From the NCBI GenBank assembly GCA_019695175.1, contig JAIBAM010000002.1, positions 124,001-188,000 on the forward strand: 64,000 nt of DNA, written 5' to 3'. Positions 20,940 through 30,246 of this stretch are shown one piece after another. Source of the stretch: Bdellovibrionales bacterium (GTDB lineage Bacteria; Bdellovibrionota; Bdellovibrionia; Bdellovibrionales; UBA1609). A model generated the notes under the pieces. That model was given only the letters and a program-made list of their open reading frames with translations. It searched no databases and had not been told where the DNA came from. The translations under genes were made by a program, and so were the position numbers. The stretch's first letter is position 1. Every line of letters starts with the position of its first letter.

Positions 20940-21815
20940 TTACCGGATAGAAAAGCTTGCAAAAAGTTTTTGCCGTGAAACTTCGGCCATGGCGATTCCT
21001 CCAGCAACTGAGGCGTTAAAACTAGCATAAATTTCTTTCTGTGGAATATAGACCATTTCATCACAACTTCTCGCCAATGGCGTACGAATACCACCAAACT
21101 CACTGCCTAAAATAAGTGCAGTTCTTTCATGAAACTGAGTCTTCCAAAGATTGGAACTACCCTCTGATCCAAGTCCAAAAATCCAAAAACCATCTTTTTT
21201 GAGTCGAGTCACTGTAGTGAGTAGATTCCCATCCACAACAACAGGAACATGTTCAGCACCGCCACAAGCAACTTTCATGGCTGTTGTTGTTAATGGACTT
21301 GACCGATGCTCAGAGATGAACAAAGCACTAAAACCAAAAAGCCAGGCGGTTCGCAAAAGGGCACCCAAGTTGTGGGGATCCTGCACTCCATCTAGCAACA
21401 AAACTGATTGAGATGCAGAATGGGAAAAGCTTTCCCAAGACCAATGGGGCCACTCGCTAACTTGAACAGCCACACCTTGATGACCAGATCCCAAACGATC
21501 TAACTCCCCCTCAGAGCGAACTTTAGGCAAAATATTTGATTTTTCAGCCAGTAATTTTAGTTCTTCAGGGAGTTGAAACCCTTCCTTCATCCAAAACTCT
21601 TTTATGGCTCGGGCTCGAACCCGAAACACCTCCCCCACAGAATGAAGTCCAATCACCCAACGATCTGAACCAGAACTTTTTATTTCCCTTTTTCCCAAGC
21701 CATCACCAAATCGTCGACGTCCCATAACACTTTTTTTAGCCAGAGGACCTCGATGCAAGGAGTGTCTCCTAGAACTGTGTTTTGATTTAATACTATTTTG
21801 TTTTCTAGACTTCAT
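20940..21815 (-). CDS. rlmB: 23S rRNA 2'-O-methyltransferase, TrmH/RlmB family
   Basis: SPOUT-class SAM-dependent RNA ribose methyltransferase, 291 residues. After a Lys/Arg-rich tail (1-50) comes the small substrate-binding domain beginning WVIGLHSVGEVFR. The trefoil-knot catalytic domain follows with QDPHNLGALLRTA (motif 1), ILGSEFGGIR (motif 2) and IPQKEIYASFNASVAGG (motif 3). The start ATG overlaps the pyrF stop by one base (TAATG) and has GAGGA nine bases upstream. The basic tail is longer than in E. coli RlmB. The target (G2251-type) is inferred; other family members methylate other 23S or tRNA sites. Confidence 0.85.
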   Translation of the reverse strand: MKSRKQNSIKSKHSSRRHSLHRGPLAKKSVMGRRRFGDGLGKREIKSSGSDRWVIGLHSVGEVFRVRARAIKEFWMKEGFQLPEELKLLAEKSNILPKVRSEGELDRLGSGHQGVAVQVSEWPHWSWESFSHSASQSVLLLDGVQDPHNLGALLRTAWLFGFSALFISEHRSSPLTTTAMKVACGGAEHVPVVVDGNLLTTVTRLKKDGFWIFGLGSEGSSNLWKTQFHERTALILGSEFGGIRTPLARSCDEMVYIPQKEIYASFNASVAGGIAMAEVSRQKLFASFSIR

Positions 21816-22570
21816 TATTTAGAATCCTCGGTCACACCCAGCAACAAGTTTTGAATTTTTTGAGCCATCATCACGGGGTCTTCAGCCTCTATTATAGGTC
21901 GTCCCACAACAAGAGCTGAAGCTCCGAGGGTTAGAGCTTCTCTTGGGCCGGATACACGGTTTTGATCATTGGTGTTTTGCCCCTGCAGCCTTATACCAGG
22001 AACCACTAAAAATGATTCCGGAAATTGGGAACGAACATAGGGAAGTTCTTCCGGAGAACAAACAATGCCTGTTAATCCACTTTCCATAACTTGTTGGCAC
22101 AAACCCAACACTTGGTCACGAATTGGCATCGCTCGACTATTTACTGGTAAGGTGGATTGATTAAATGAGGTTAAAACTGTAACAGCTAAAATCTTAAAAG
22201 GACGTATTTCATTTAATTTTTTTTCCAACTTAGCTAATTCCGCAAGGGCTGAACTCCCCACCTGCGCATGCACAGTCACAAATTGTGCCCCTAAAGCAAA
22301 CGTTGTTTCCACTGCCGCACAAGTGGTGCTGGGAATATCAAAATATTTATGATCTACAAATACAGGTCTCCAACGCATTAGTGCTTGAATCAACTCTTCG
22401 CCATAGCGTAAACACAATCGCGGACCTATTTTAAATCCCCCCACATGGGGCGCCAACTGCTGAGCCAATGCCAAAGCTTTTTTGCCATCATCCAAATCTA
22501 AAGCTAAAAAATAAGGAGGATTTAAATTAATTAAATTTTGTTTATTTTTAAATGCGCCAAGTTCCTTCAC
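21815..22570 (-). CDS. pyrF: Orotidine 5'-phosphate decarboxylase
   Basis: Last step of UMP synthesis. TIM-barrel protein of 251 residues. The catalytic Asp-Lys-Asp pattern is in DHKYFDIP (D73, K75, D78). The phosphate-binding end reads VVPGIRLQ and LVVGRPI, as in the class I enzyme. The start is GTG with AGGAG upstream. The gene is flanked by proS upstream (84 bases) and rlmB overlapping downstream. Confidence 0.92.
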   Translation of the reverse strand: MKELGAFKNKQNLINLNPPYFLALDLDDGKKALALAQQLAPHVGGFKIGPRLCLRYGEELIQALMRWRPVFVDHKYFDIPSTTCAAVETTFALGAQFVTVHAQVGSSALAELAKLEKKLNEIRPFKILAVTVLTSFNQSTLPVNSRAMPIRDQVLGLCQQVMESGLTGIVCSPEELPYVRSQFPESFLVVPGIRLQGQNTNDQNRVSGPREALTLGASALVVGRPIIEAEDPVMMAQKIQNLLLGVTEDSK

Positions 22571-22654
22571 TGAGTTCTCCTAAAAGGGAATCATAACAAT
22601 CCTTTTGATTTTACAAATTCTTTCTTTAAAATACAGTATTGGATTAAAGTTGTT

Positions 22655-24379
22655 TTATTCTGATCCTAATAGGTTCTTCATTTTATCCAGAACTTTATTT
22701 AAAGGGATTTTTATCATTTTCTTTGTCCGTCTTTCAATAATTTCCACTTCGCCATTTATAAGTCCACGAGTCCCAATATTCAAACGGTAAGGCATCCCCA
22801 ATAAATCAGCATCTTTAAATTTAACTCCAGGACGCTCTTTACGATCATCCATGAAAACATCAATTTTTTGTTCTTTTAGTTTTTGGTAAACTTCTTCCGC
22901 TGCCTGATGAGTGGAGGGATCTTCTGGATCCAATAAACAAATATGGATGTGAAAGGGAGCTATAGAAAGGGGCCAAACAATTCCATCTTTATCGTGGCAT
23001 TGTTCAATTACAGCCTGAACCGTTCTCGTCACTCCAATACCGTAACAACCCATTTCAATGGGTTCTAGCTTTCCATTGGAATCCAAGAACTGAGCTTTCA
23101 TAGCCTTGGAATATTTTTGACCCAAATAGAAAATGTGACCCACCTCAATGCCCCGATAAGACTTTAAAATACCACCCTCTGGACCTATATCCCCTTCCTT
23201 TGCCATTCTTAAATCAGCCACCTTCACAACCGCAAAATCTCGTCCATGATTCACATTTTTTGTATGAAAATCATCTTTATTGGCGCCGACCACATAATTA
23301 GTCATAGAAGCAACCGCTTCATCCAAATAAACGGGAATATTTAAACCCACGGGTCCACAACTTCCGGGCCACGCCCCCGTAACCCCATGAACCTCTTTTT
23401 CCGTCAGCAGTATAGGTGGGTTGGCCAAGCCAAGAAGGTTTTTAAGCTTAATTGGATTGACCTCATCAGAACCGCGCAAAAGCAATGCTACAGGTTTTAT
23501 TTGATTGACATCCTCGCTCACAGAAAAAAACATCGTTTTTACCAATTCATTTTCACCGACTTCCATAAATTCGGCTAAAGCTTTTATGGTTCGAACTCCG
23601 GGAGTTGAAAAGGTTTCTAACGGTAAAAGTGTTGTTTGGACCAAATTCCCAATGTTTTTTTTTTGAACCGGACATATTTCCACATTGGCCGCAAACGAAC
23701 CTTGGTCTGAAACCAATAACTCGTCCTCTCCCGAGGACGCTAAAATATGGAATTCTTCACTTTGATTTCCACCAATACTTCCTGTGTCAGCTTGAACCAC
23801 TCGATATTCAATGCCCAATCGATCAAATATCGCCTGATAAGCCTGCTTCATAAGTTGATAACTTTTTTGCGCATTTTCAAAATCAAGATCAAATGAGTAG
23901 GCATCTTTCATAACAAACTCTCGTCCCCGCATCAGTCCAAAACGTGGACGAATTTCATCGCGAAATTTTGTTTGTATTTGATAAAGGTTAAAGGGGAAAT
24001 CTCGATAACTTTTTATTTGTTGTCGGACAAAATCTGTCACCACTTCTTCATGAGTAGCACCTAAACAAAAATGAGCCCCGGTGCGATTTTTCATTTTTTG
24101 TAAGCTTTCTCCCATTTGTGTCCAACGACCGGTTTCATCCCAAAGTTCTTTTGGTTGCACCATAGGCATTAGAATTTCAATGGCTCCTCGAGATTCTAAT
24201 TCTTCTCTCACAATATTTTCAAATTTACGAATGGCTCTTAAAGCTAAGGGTCCATAACTAAATATTCCAGGTGCAACCTTACGAATATATCCGCCTCGAA
24301 CCATCAACTTATGACTTGGTATTTCCGCATCGGAAGGATCTTCTTTCAAAGTAAAAAGAAAACTATTGGACCATTTCAT
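22655..24379 (-). CDS. proS: Prolyl-tRNA synthetase (bacterial type)
   Basis: Class II synthetase, 574 residues. Motif 1 region near SRGAIEILMPMVQP, motif 2 TKFRDEIRPRFGLMRGREF, and motif 3 MGCYGIGVTRT are visible. The stretch between motifs 2 and 3 (about 220-400) is the INS editing domain that clears Ala-tRNAPro, which marks the bacterial (ProS type 1) form. The C-terminal anticodon-binding domain holds DRKERPGVKFKDADLLG. It is placed between ntrX and pyrF. Confidence 0.96.
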   Translation of the reverse strand: MKWSNSFLFTLKEDPSDAEIPSHKLMVRGGYIRKVAPGIFSYGPLALRAIRKFENIVREELESRGAIEILMPMVQPKELWDETGRWTQMGESLQKMKNRTGAHFCLGATHEEVVTDFVRQQIKSYRDFPFNLYQIQTKFRDEIRPRFGLMRGREFVMKDAYSFDLDFENAQKSYQLMKQAYQAIFDRLGIEYRVVQADTGSIGGNQSEEFHILASSGEDELLVSDQGSFAANVEICPVQKKNIGNLVQTTLLPLETFSTPGVRTIKALAEFMEVGENELVKTMFFSVSEDVNQIKPVALLLRGSDEVNPIKLKNLLGLANPPILLTEKEVHGVTGAWPGSCGPVGLNIPVYLDEAVASMTNYVVGANKDDFHTKNVNHGRDFAVVKVADLRMAKEGDIGPEGGILKSYRGIEVGHIFYLGQKYSKAMKAQFLDSNGKLEPIEMGCYGIGVTRTVQAVIEQCHDKDGIVWPLSIAPFHIHICLLDPEDPSTHQAAEEVYQKLKEQKIDVFMDDRKERPGVKFKDADLLGMPYRLNIGTRGLINGEVEIIERRTKKMIKIPLNKVLDKMKNLLGSE

Positions 24380-24439
24380 ATTTACTCACTCTTTATATTG
24401 TTAAAAATTAACTTAAAATCTAAGCCCATAATAGTTGAT

Positions 24440-25795
24440 CTAAAATTCAATGCCATAATTTTTGATCTTTCGATGTAAATAGCTTCGCTCCAAACCAATG
24501 TTCTCAGCTGTTTTGCTAATATTCCCTTGGTTTTCAGAAATTTTCTTCATAAGAAAATCCTTTTCAAAACGGGCCCGAGCTTCACGGAAATTCACCATCT
24601 CCATATCTGGAATAGGGTCCTCATCTGTCATCCCTGCAAATTTCAAATCATGAACATCTACAAATTCACTGGGCGTTAAAATATAAACACGTTCAACAAA
24701 ATTCCTCAATTCCCTTACATTTCCAGGCCAAGAATAGTTTTGCATTTTCTGTAAAGATGCTGCTGAAAAAACTTTAATTCTATAACCGCTCTCCCTAGCA
24801 AATTGCTCCCCAAAAAAACTCACCAGTAAGGGAACGTCTTCAAGCCTTTCACATAGAGGTGGAATCTGAAAAGGAACTACATTGAGTCGGTAATAGAGTT
24901 CTTCACTAAACTGAGATTTGGATACCAGTTCAGTTAAGTTCTTTTGAGTGGTGGCTATCACGCGAACATCCATGGTCAATTTGTCAACCCCACCCAAACG
25001 TTTAAAACTCTGATCCTGCAAAACTTTAAGGAGTTTAAATTGGAGGTCCAAACTTAAGTCACTAATCTCATCTAAAAAAAGTGTTCCACCATCTGCAATT
25101 TCAAATTTTCCTTTTTTGACCCTTTCAGACCCAACAAAAAACCCTTTTTCAAAACCAAACAACTCACTCTCCATCAGTTCTTCAGGAATGGAAGAACAAT
25201 TCACTTCAACAAATGGACGACTAGCCCGATCACTTAAGTAGTGAAGGTTTTGTGCCACTAATCCTTTGCCAGTTCCACTGGCTCCTGACACAAGAACCCA
25301 AGACTGAGCCGAAGCCACACGACTGATGAGTTGTTTTAAATTTCGCATGCAAGGGCCCTCGCCAATTAGGGCGATATTTTTTCTTAATTTGTTGAGCAAA
25401 AAGTTTTTCTCTCTTTGTTCAGATTTAAACTGCAATATGTTTTGGATCAAAATTGAAATACGATCCATGGACAAAGGTTTTTCCACAAAATCCCAAGCCC
25501 CCATTTTGACTGCACGAACTGCGGTCTCAATATTTCCATGGCCCGACATAATAATTACCTGGGGGGGATTATTTATTTTTTTGATCAATTTTAATGTTTC
25601 TAAGCCATCCAAATCACCCGGCATCCAAATATCCAATAATATTATATCTGGCTTAAATTCTTCCACTTTTTGCAAACCCAATCGACCGCTATCAGCAACC
25701 TTTACACTAAAGCCCTCATCATTTAATGAGGCTCCCAAAACTTCACAAATAGCCGGTTCATCATCAACAATTAAAATTCGTGTTTTCTCAATCAT
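24440..25795 (-). CDS. ntrX: NtrX/NtrC-family sigma54 response regulator
   Basis: Two-component regulator of 451 residues. The receiver domain carries acidic D11/D12 and phosphoacceptor D55 in LLDIWMPG. The IWMPGDLDGLETL wording is typical of NtrX rather than NtrC. The AAA+ domain has Walker A GASGTGKG (171-178) and Walker B GGTLFLDE (236-243). The Fis-type helix-turn-helix is at the C-terminus (ISKTAENIGLERSYL). The sigma54-contact loop reads GFFVGS (218-223) instead of GAFTGA. Start 25795 was chosen because GGGAG lies 10 bases upstream and the gene then begins five bases after ntrY; a longer frame would overlap ntrY. Confidence 0.85.
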   Translation of the reverse strand: MIEKTRILIVDDEPAICEVLGASLNDEGFSVKVADSGRLGLQKVEEFKPDIILLDIWMPGDLDGLETLKLIKKINNPPQVIIMSGHGNIETAVRAVKMGAWDFVEKPLSMDRISILIQNILQFKSEQREKNFLLNKLRKNIALIGEGPCMRNLKQLISRVASAQSWVLVSGASGTGKGLVAQNLHYLSDRASRPFVEVNCSSIPEELMESELFGFEKGFFVGSERVKKGKFEIADGGTLFLDEISDLSLDLQFKLLKVLQDQSFKRLGGVDKLTMDVRVIATTQKNLTELVSKSQFSEELYYRLNVVPFQIPPLCERLEDVPLLVSFFGEQFARESGYRIKVFSAASLQKMQNYSWPGNVRELRNFVERVYILTPSEFVDVHDLKFAGMTDEDPIPDMEMVNFREARARFEKDFLMKKISENQGNISKTAENIGLERSYLHRKIKNYGIEF

Positions 25796-25800
25796 AATAA

Positions 25801-28053
25801 TTAGACTCCCATGAGAGGTGAGGAAGAATTCGACGACCCATTTACAGTCGCTTGGTCTTCCCAAACAGGTAATTCAAATAATATTTTTGTTCCACGCGGT
25901 AAATGATTTAAAGCTTTAATCTTTCCATGATGATCTTCTATTGTCTTTTTTACAATAGCCAATCCTAAACCTGTCCCTTGGGATTTTGTGGTCACATAAG
26001 GCTCAAAAATACGTTCTAACATGTGAGGGGCAATTCCTACACCGGTATCCATCATACTCACTTTTAATATTTTCAAATTCCTCTCATATTCAGTTCGAAT
26101 TGAAATTTTACGTTCCCCCTGCTCTTGAACTGCAGCGACTGCATTACTCAATAGATTGGTTATCATTCTTTTTATTTGCTCCAAATCAAATTTAAATTGG
26201 GGCAAAGAATTGTCCATAACCAAGTCAAATTGGCACTCTTTATGAGCTTCAACAAACAACTTTACCGTGGATTCCATAACCTGGTTAAAAGAACCTAACT
26301 TCATTTGAGCTCTAGGAAGTCTTGCAAAATGGCTAAATTCATTCACCAAATCCCTTAAAGAGTCCACTTGTTCCATAATCATAGCAATATTTTGATTAAA
26401 GATCGGATCATTTACTTGCTGGGAGAATTTTTTTAATAATCTTTCCGCACACAACTTAATGGGAGTTAGTGGATTTTTTATTTCATGGGCCATCCTCTGT
26501 GCCACCTCTGCCCATGCCACAGCTTTTTGCGCCCTCAAGAGCGCAGAGATATCATCAAAGGTTACAACCTTGCCGATTTCCCTATTCTTATCATCAGTGA
26601 GAACAGATAATGTCATTTGAATGGATACAGGTAAACCATTAATATTTAGCCTAACTTCCTTGCCAATAGTTTGAGTGCGCTGGCGATTCATTTTTAAAAG
26701 TAAATCAGCGATAATATCGTAGTATTGCTTTACCAAGACCTCTTGAATCTTTTTCCCCACAAAATACCTGGAACTTAGCCCCAAAAGTTGCACAGCATGT
26801 CTATTGATCATGGTAATAACCCCATACTGGTCAATGGATAATACGCCCGTGCTGACATTGCTCACCACCACTTCCATGTACCTGGTGTGTTCATCCAATC
26901 GTGTCAGTGTGTCTTTTAAATTTTTATTGGCATCCTGAATTTTCTTTTCCGATCTCGCTAGAGCATTGGTCATTGTATTAAAGCTCGAAATAAGGCGATT
27001 GAGCTCAGTAGAGCCTGCAGAAAGGTTCACTTGCTGATAATCTCCTCGCGAAACCCTCTGTGTGGCACGACCCAACTCTTCCAAAGGAATGGAAAGCTGC
27101 TTGGCCAGGTAAACCCCAAACCAGGTCGCCCCCAACAAAATCACCAATGTCATAAGAACTAGAATAACTAAATAAATAGATTTTACTGGATATTCTAAGG
27201 GATTGGTTTGACGAAAATCTTCAAATGCAGCGGCTATGTCATCCATTCGAGAAAGAAGCGAAAGAGGTATGTAGCTGGAAACAACAACGGCTCCTTGCTG
27301 CTGGCCCACAGTTGTAGGGACTATAACACGAACAAGATCTCCCCCCTCAAAATTATGAGTTGTACTCGCTTCTACTTTTTGCCGAACCCCCTTTTTTAAA
27401 AACTCTAAGGAAACCTCTGGCAAAAAAGTTAATGATTCCATCTTGGCAAGAGCCATAACTCTGTGTCCAGAAAGCCCCGGATAATATTCCACAGCATCTA
27501 AACTATAGGTGTTCAACAAGTTTTTTAAAGTTTCCTCAACTTTATATTTTCCCTTGCGGTGAATTTCTTGCGCGATCTGAGAGGCGAAATGATAGTTTTT
27601 CTTTTTTGCCGTCAAATAGTAGGCATTAGTCACTTCCAGTGAGCTTTTCAAAATGCCCGCCATTTTTTCACTAAACCACTTATCAAAACTATTATTTATA
27701 TAAAATACTGAAACCAAAAACATAAGAGTAGTTGGAACAAAACTAAAGGCCACAAAGGCCGCAATAAGCTTGCCCTTAAGAGAGCTTCCTAAAGGACCTC
27801 GCGCTCTTTCTGCAAAATTTTTGGCCACATTTCGGAAGATCAAAAAAAACAGTAAAAGGAATAAAATAATATTGAAGTTAACTAATCCTAGAAAAAAAAT
27901 GGAATGTTCAAACGGTAAAGTTTGGCTAAAACTAAAGAGACGAATTTCAATCCAGGTTAAAATAAGAAAAAGAAAGGCAAGAGCCACGATCCAAAAAAAC
28001 TCACGACGCCTGCGAGATTGATCCTCTTCAATCAGAAAAAAAACACCTTTCAA
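25801..28053 (-). CDS. ntrY: NtrY-like membrane sensor histidine kinase
   Basis: Sensor partner of the adjacent NtrX regulator, 750 residues. Order: several N-terminal membrane helices (about 20-125), an extracytoplasmic segment, another helix near 300, a HAMP domain (VYLAKQLSIPLEELGRATQRV), a PAS domain (about 395-500), HisKA with phospho-His523 in MAHEIKNPLTPIK, then HATPase_c with DTGVGIAPHMLERIFEPY and GTGLGLAIVKK. The long multi-helix N-terminus with HAMP and PAS is the NtrY pattern. The start is TTG with a weak ribosome binding site and could be a few codons off. The signal (nitrogen or redox in other bacteria) is not visible. Confidence 0.85.
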   Translation of the reverse strand: MKGVFFLIEEDQSRRRREFFWIVALAFLFLILTWIEIRLFSFSQTLPFEHSIFFLGLVNFNIILFLLLFFLIFRNVAKNFAERARGPLGSSLKGKLIAAFVAFSFVPTTLMFLVSVFYINNSFDKWFSEKMAGILKSSLEVTNAYYLTAKKKNYHFASQIAQEIHRKGKYKVEETLKNLLNTYSLDAVEYYPGLSGHRVMALAKMESLTFLPEVSLEFLKKGVRQKVEASTTHNFEGGDLVRVIVPTTVGQQQGAVVVSSYIPLSLLSRMDDIAAAFEDFRQTNPLEYPVKSIYLVILVLMTLVILLGATWFGVYLAKQLSIPLEELGRATQRVSRGDYQQVNLSAGSTELNRLISSFNTMTNALARSEKKIQDANKNLKDTLTRLDEHTRYMEVVVSNVSTGVLSIDQYGVITMINRHAVQLLGLSSRYFVGKKIQEVLVKQYYDIIADLLLKMNRQRTQTIGKEVRLNINGLPVSIQMTLSVLTDDKNREIGKVVTFDDISALLRAQKAVAWAEVAQRMAHEIKNPLTPIKLCAERLLKKFSQQVNDPIFNQNIAMIMEQVDSLRDLVNEFSHFARLPRAQMKLGSFNQVMESTVKLFVEAHKECQFDLVMDNSLPQFKFDLEQIKRMITNLLSNAVAAVQEQGERKISIRTEYERNLKILKVSMMDTGVGIAPHMLERIFEPYVTTKSQGTGLGLAIVKKTIEDHHGKIKALNHLPRGTKILFELPVWEDQATVNGSSNSSSPLMGV

Positions 28054-28187
28054 CTAAAATAAGAATATGCCGAGGCCCAGAATCAACAAAGATGAGAACC
28101 TGTCAGTTTTTCCGTTCCTCTTTATCCATATCTATATATCTATTTATACTAAATTTTATTATCATTTATTATCTGCACACTCTGTCA

Positions 28188-28231
28188 CTAGAGCCTGCTC
28201 GCAGAAGTTTTCTCTCCGAACCGGCTCCTAG
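28188..28231. repeat. Imperfect inverted repeat upstream of ntrY
   Basis: CTAGAGCC (28188-28195) can pair with GGCTCCTAG (28223-28231) with one bulged base. It lies between the 81-residue ORF and ntrY, both on the minus strand. No U-tract follows, so termination is doubtful. Confidence 0.4.
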
Positions 28232-28238
28232 GTAAAAA

Positions 28239-28484
28239 TTACTGCAATTGCAAATCGTGATACAAATTTTTTCCAACTTGAAAAGCTGGACCACCTTTAT
28301 TAATCAGAGCTAAACACATGGCTTTAGCCTGTTCATCTTCTAATACGGTATCAGGTTCACCTTGAACTCCAGAACTGACCATAGCCGCTCGCAACATCAA
28401 ACGAGCATTGTAAGTGCTCACACGTTCACTAAGCTTTTGGTAAAAATAGTTGATGGTTACTGGATTTTTGGTGGTTTCGTTCAT
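28239..28484 (-). CDS. Hypothetical 81-residue protein downstream of ribH
   Basis: Not recognised. A small soluble protein, mostly helical by composition, with RVSTYNARLMLRAAMVSSG and a Gly/Pro segment INKGGPAFQVG. Its ATG overlaps the ribH stop by four bases (ATGA), indicating translational coupling and supporting a real gene. In many bacteria nusB follows ribH; this protein is too short and shows no NusB pattern. Confidence 0.65.
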   Translation of the reverse strand: MNETTKNPVTINYFYQKLSERVSTYNARLMLRAAMVSSGVQGEPDTVLEDEQAKAMCLALINKGGPAFQVGKNLYHDLQLQ

Positions 28485-28969
28485 TTATTGAACTCCTTGT
28501 TTTGGGTTTTAAGTCTTTGCTTCAAATTCAACATTTCCATTAAAACTTCTGAGGCCTCACTCCCCTTGTTTCCCATGGACCCACCGGCCCTGGCATGGGC
28601 CTGTTCTTCATTTTCAGTTGTCAATACACCAAACACCACGGGACACCCAGTCTCCAATTGCAGTGTTGTGCAACCCCTTTCCACAGACTGACAAACATAA
28701 TCGTAATGGGAGGTGTCACCTCGTATCACCGCCCCAAGAGCCACTACGCCATCACAACCTGAAGCAAGTAACCATTTGGCAGCTAAAGGTATTTCATAGG
28801 ACCCAGGCACTCTCACCAAATGGATGGAATCTGGCGTGACACCCATCTCTTGCAATTTACTATGTGCCCCTGCCTCCAACTTTTGCGTCACTTCAAAATT
28901 AAAACGAGCCGTGACGATTCCTATACTGCATTTACTTTTATATAACTTTTCACCCTCTATCATTTTCAT
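28481..28969 (-). CDS. ribH: 6,7-dimethyl-8-ribityllumazine synthase
   Basis: Penultimate riboflavin enzyme, condensing the ribityl-pyrimidine with dihydroxybutanone phosphate. 162 residues. IVTARFN opens the fold, VPGSYEIPLAAKWL binds phosphate, and the catalytic His is in AVIRGDTSHYDYV. A C-terminal helix contains GSMGNKGSEASE. It is followed with a four-base overlap by the 81-residue ORF and preceded by ribBX (107-base gap). Confidence 0.95.
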   Translation of the reverse strand: MKMIEGEKLYKSKCSIGIVTARFNFEVTQKLEAGAHSKLQEMGVTPDSIHLVRVPGSYEIPLAAKWLLASGCDGVVALGAVIRGDTSHYDYVCQSVERGCTTLQLETGCPVVFGVLTTENEEQAHARAGGSMGNKGSEASEVLMEMLNLKQRLKTQNKEFNK

Positions 28970-29008
28970 TTGCCAACTCCAAACTTTATTTCTTTTACAA
29001 TACTTGTA

Positions 29009-29042
29009 ATTACTTATGAGCTCTTATTACTTATGAACTCAT
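29009..29042. repeat. Two tandem 17-bp near-copies
   Basis: ATTACTTATGAGCTCTT at 29009-29025 is followed directly by ATTACTTATGAACTCAT at 29026-29042, in the ribBX-ribH spacer. Same kind of short tandem duplication as at 1091 and 54156. Confidence 0.7.
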
Positions 29043-29076
29043 ATTTTAAGTCGATTCGAAAGTCCTCCTTCAGCAG

Positions 29077-30246
29077 CTATTGGTTCCAATCTGAGCGCAA
29101 CGGATCCACATCAATAGACAAAGAACGACTTTCCACGATTTCCAAACCATAACCTTTCAACCCAACTTTTTTCGCGGGTGAATTTGTTAGTAAACATATT
29201 TTATTAAGCCCCAAGGAGCGCAAAATCTGAGCTCCCACACCGTAGTCACGGTCATCGGTATGAAAGCTTTCTCGCAACTGATCCGTCGCTCTGTGTCCTT
29301 GATCCATATATTTATAAGCTTTCACCCGATCTCTCAGTCTTCCCGCCATATCTTCATTACGAAGATAAAGCAAAACTCCGCGCCCTTCCCGACTGATTTC
29401 AGTCATCGCAGCCGTTAAATATTCTCCACTTTGTGTTCTTAAACTTTGAAAGACATCCCCCATAACACATTCCGTATGGACACGCACCAAAATAGGTTGG
29501 TCACTGCGAACGTCACCTTTTACAAAAGCCAAATGATCTCTTCCATCTAATTTATTATGAAAAACCCTAACTTGAAACCCTTCACCCATTGTTGTTGGAA
29601 ATTGAGCACTCACAATTTCCTCCACAAAAGTTTCATTTTGTATGCGATAGGTTATGAGACTTTCTATGGTCCCAATCTTGATACCATGTCGGTGAGCAAA
29701 TTGAATCAGCTCTGGGAGGCGAGCCATAGTTCCATCTGAGTTCATAATTTCACAAATGGTAGCGGCCGGATTGTGACCGGCCAGACGAACTAAATCCACG
29801 CTGGCCTCCGTGTGTCCAGCTCTTTTCAAGACTCCTCCCTCTTGAGCACAAATAGGGAATATATGACCAGGAACGATGACATCTTCCGGGAGTGCGCTTG
29901 GGCTTGAGACCACTTTGATCGTGTGAGCTCGATCTGCTGCCGAGATCCCAGTAGTTACCCCCCGCGCGGCTTCAACACTGAGAGTGAATGCGGTCCGATT
30001 AGGAGACAAATTGACCCCCTCTTTAACCATCAAGGGCAATCTTAAGCGTTGAATTTGCTCTCCTGTCAGGGCCACACAAATAAGACCACGAGCTTCACTT
30101 GCCATAAAGTTGATCGAAGCTGGGGTCACATAATCTGCAGAAAGAATCAGGTCCCCCTCATTTTCCCGATTCTCATCATCCACCAAGATGACCATCTTAC
30201 CCGCGCGAATATCTTCAATCAGTTCAGAAATATTATTTAATTTCAC
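29077..30246 (-). CDS. ribB: RibB with degenerate GTP cyclohydrolase II domain (RibBX)
   Basis: The N-terminal half (1-200) is 3,4-dihydroxy-2-butanone 4-phosphate synthase with RENEGDL (27-33) and HTEASVDL (145-152), both intact. The C-terminal half aligns with GTP cyclohydrolase II but has lost key positions. Of the three zinc cysteines only C260 remains (T271 and S273 replace the others). The QEGRGIGL catalytic loop reads NEDMAGRL (297-304). It should therefore make only the butanone phosphate. I chose GTG at 30246 (389 residues), which has GGAG seven bases upstream and overlaps ribE by 14 bases; an in-frame GTG at 30273 has no such site. A true RibA must exist elsewhere. Confidence 0.85.
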   Translation of the reverse strand: MKLNNISELIEDIRAGKMVILVDDENRENEGDLILSADYVTPASINFMASEARGLICVALTGEQIQRLRLPLMVKEGVNLSPNRTAFTLSVEAARGVTTGISAADRAHTIKVVSSPSALPEDVIVPGHIFPICAQEGGVLKRAGHTEASVDLVRLAGHNPAATICEIMNSDGTMARLPELIQFAHRHGIKIGTIESLITYRIQNETFVEEIVSAQFPTTMGEGFQVRVFHNKLDGRDHLAFVKGDVRSDQPILVRVHTECVMGDVFQSLRTQSGEYLTAAMTEISREGRGVLLYLRNEDMAGRLRDRVKAYKYMDQGHRATDQLRESFHTDDRDYGVGAQILRSLGLNKICLLTNSPAKKVGLKGYGLEIVESRSLSIDVDPLRSDWNQ

